From an uncultured Eubacteriales bacterium (GTDB taxonomy: Bacteria > Bacillota > Clostridia > Oscillospirales > CAG-272): a stretch of DNA of 31,616 bases. Both the position numbers and the translations under genes were made by a program. Positions 31,577 to 31,616 of the stretch are shown piece by piece (the first letter of the stretch is position 1; each line of letters starts with the position of its first letter). Location: positions 1-31,616 of the forward strand of contig UQXK01000018.1 of NCBI GenBank assembly GCA_900544985.1, in the 5' to 3' direction. The notes under the pieces are model-generated. The model ran no database searches. It had not been told where the DNA came from and was given only the letters and a program-made list of their open reading frames with translations.

Positions 31577-31616
31577 CTTACTTTTCTTATAAGAAAAGTA
31601 AGCAAAAGAACACACC
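31577..31616 (-). repeat. Dispersed hairpin repeat, copy E (cut by window end)
   Basis: A perfect 26-nt palindrome (31577-31588 with 31591-31602, centre AT) of the terminal-palindrome type, in the T/A version of the variable stem pair. It is followed by the first linker bases, GCAAAAGAACACACC. It is oriented like copy C. Unlike copies B-D it lies upstream of a promoter, but the gene on its right side is not visible. Confidence 0.75.

Noticed and set aside
1..31616. Insertion sequence or prophage as source of the repeats
   Set aside because: No transposase, integrase or phage protein is encoded, and the repeat copies lack a shared pair of terminal inverted repeats flanking a gene. A small non-autonomous element stays possible.

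Overview
The window looks like chromosomal DNA of an endospore-forming, low-to-middle GC Clostridia bacterium (Bacillota), probably an uncultured gut-type lineage. The evidence is a set of sporulation genes (gpr, a spoIIP homologue, ylbJ, yqfC, yqfD), Clostridia-typical families (DUF4364, DUF6873, DUF1294, DUF378), the conserved yqfC-yqfD-phoH-ybeY-era-recO block, and GGAGG-type ribosome binding sites. I see no transposase, phage gene, CRISPR array, tRNA or rRNA. The genus cannot be named from the sequence alone.

Layout: (1) 117-1918, minus strand: small membrane proteins (two-helix protein, DUF1294, TspO-like, DUF378) and an HPr-like protein without the catalytic histidine. (2) 2164-5634, plus strand: trmB, rpmB, DUF6873, an alpha/beta-hydrolase and a zinc-ribbon membrane protein. 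(3) 5958-11111, minus strand: DUF4364, a DUF624 (YesL-like) membrane protein, an FAD-dependent dehydrogenase, gpr and spoIIP. (4) 11312-13810, plus strand: GH38 alpha-mannosidase. (5) 14115-23404, minus strand: ylbJ, a small Cys-rich protein, mutS2, then the L-rhamnose genes rhaB, rhaA and a double-domain class II aldolase, followed by a PRPP synthetase. (6) 23480-28200, plus strand: the sporulation and housekeeping cluster yqfC to recO. (7) 28588-31494, minus strand: a 968-residue GH28-type protein.

Functional threads: rhamnose isomerase, kinase and aldolase would turn L-rhamnose into dihydroxyacetone phosphate and lactaldehyde. Together with the GH28 protein, the esterase and the mannosidase this fits a plant-polysaccharide (pectin-like) diet. 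No sugar transporter or sugar regulator is in the window. The sporulation genes are syntenic with those of other spore formers, but the spoIIP homologue has arginine where both conserved catalytic histidines should be.

The most unusual signal is a family of modular, hairpin-rich intergenic repeats (copies A-E at 1-108, 5640-5971, 13811-14092, 28205-28613 and 31577-31616). All three convergent gene junctions in the window carry one, and none of the three divergent junctions does. The hairpin stems covary between copies. One end is an intrinsic terminator, and the other is a palindrome that twice supplies the last codons and stop codon of the neighbouring gene. The full arrangement is best treated as a candidate undescribed element class, related in concept to REP/BIME elements.
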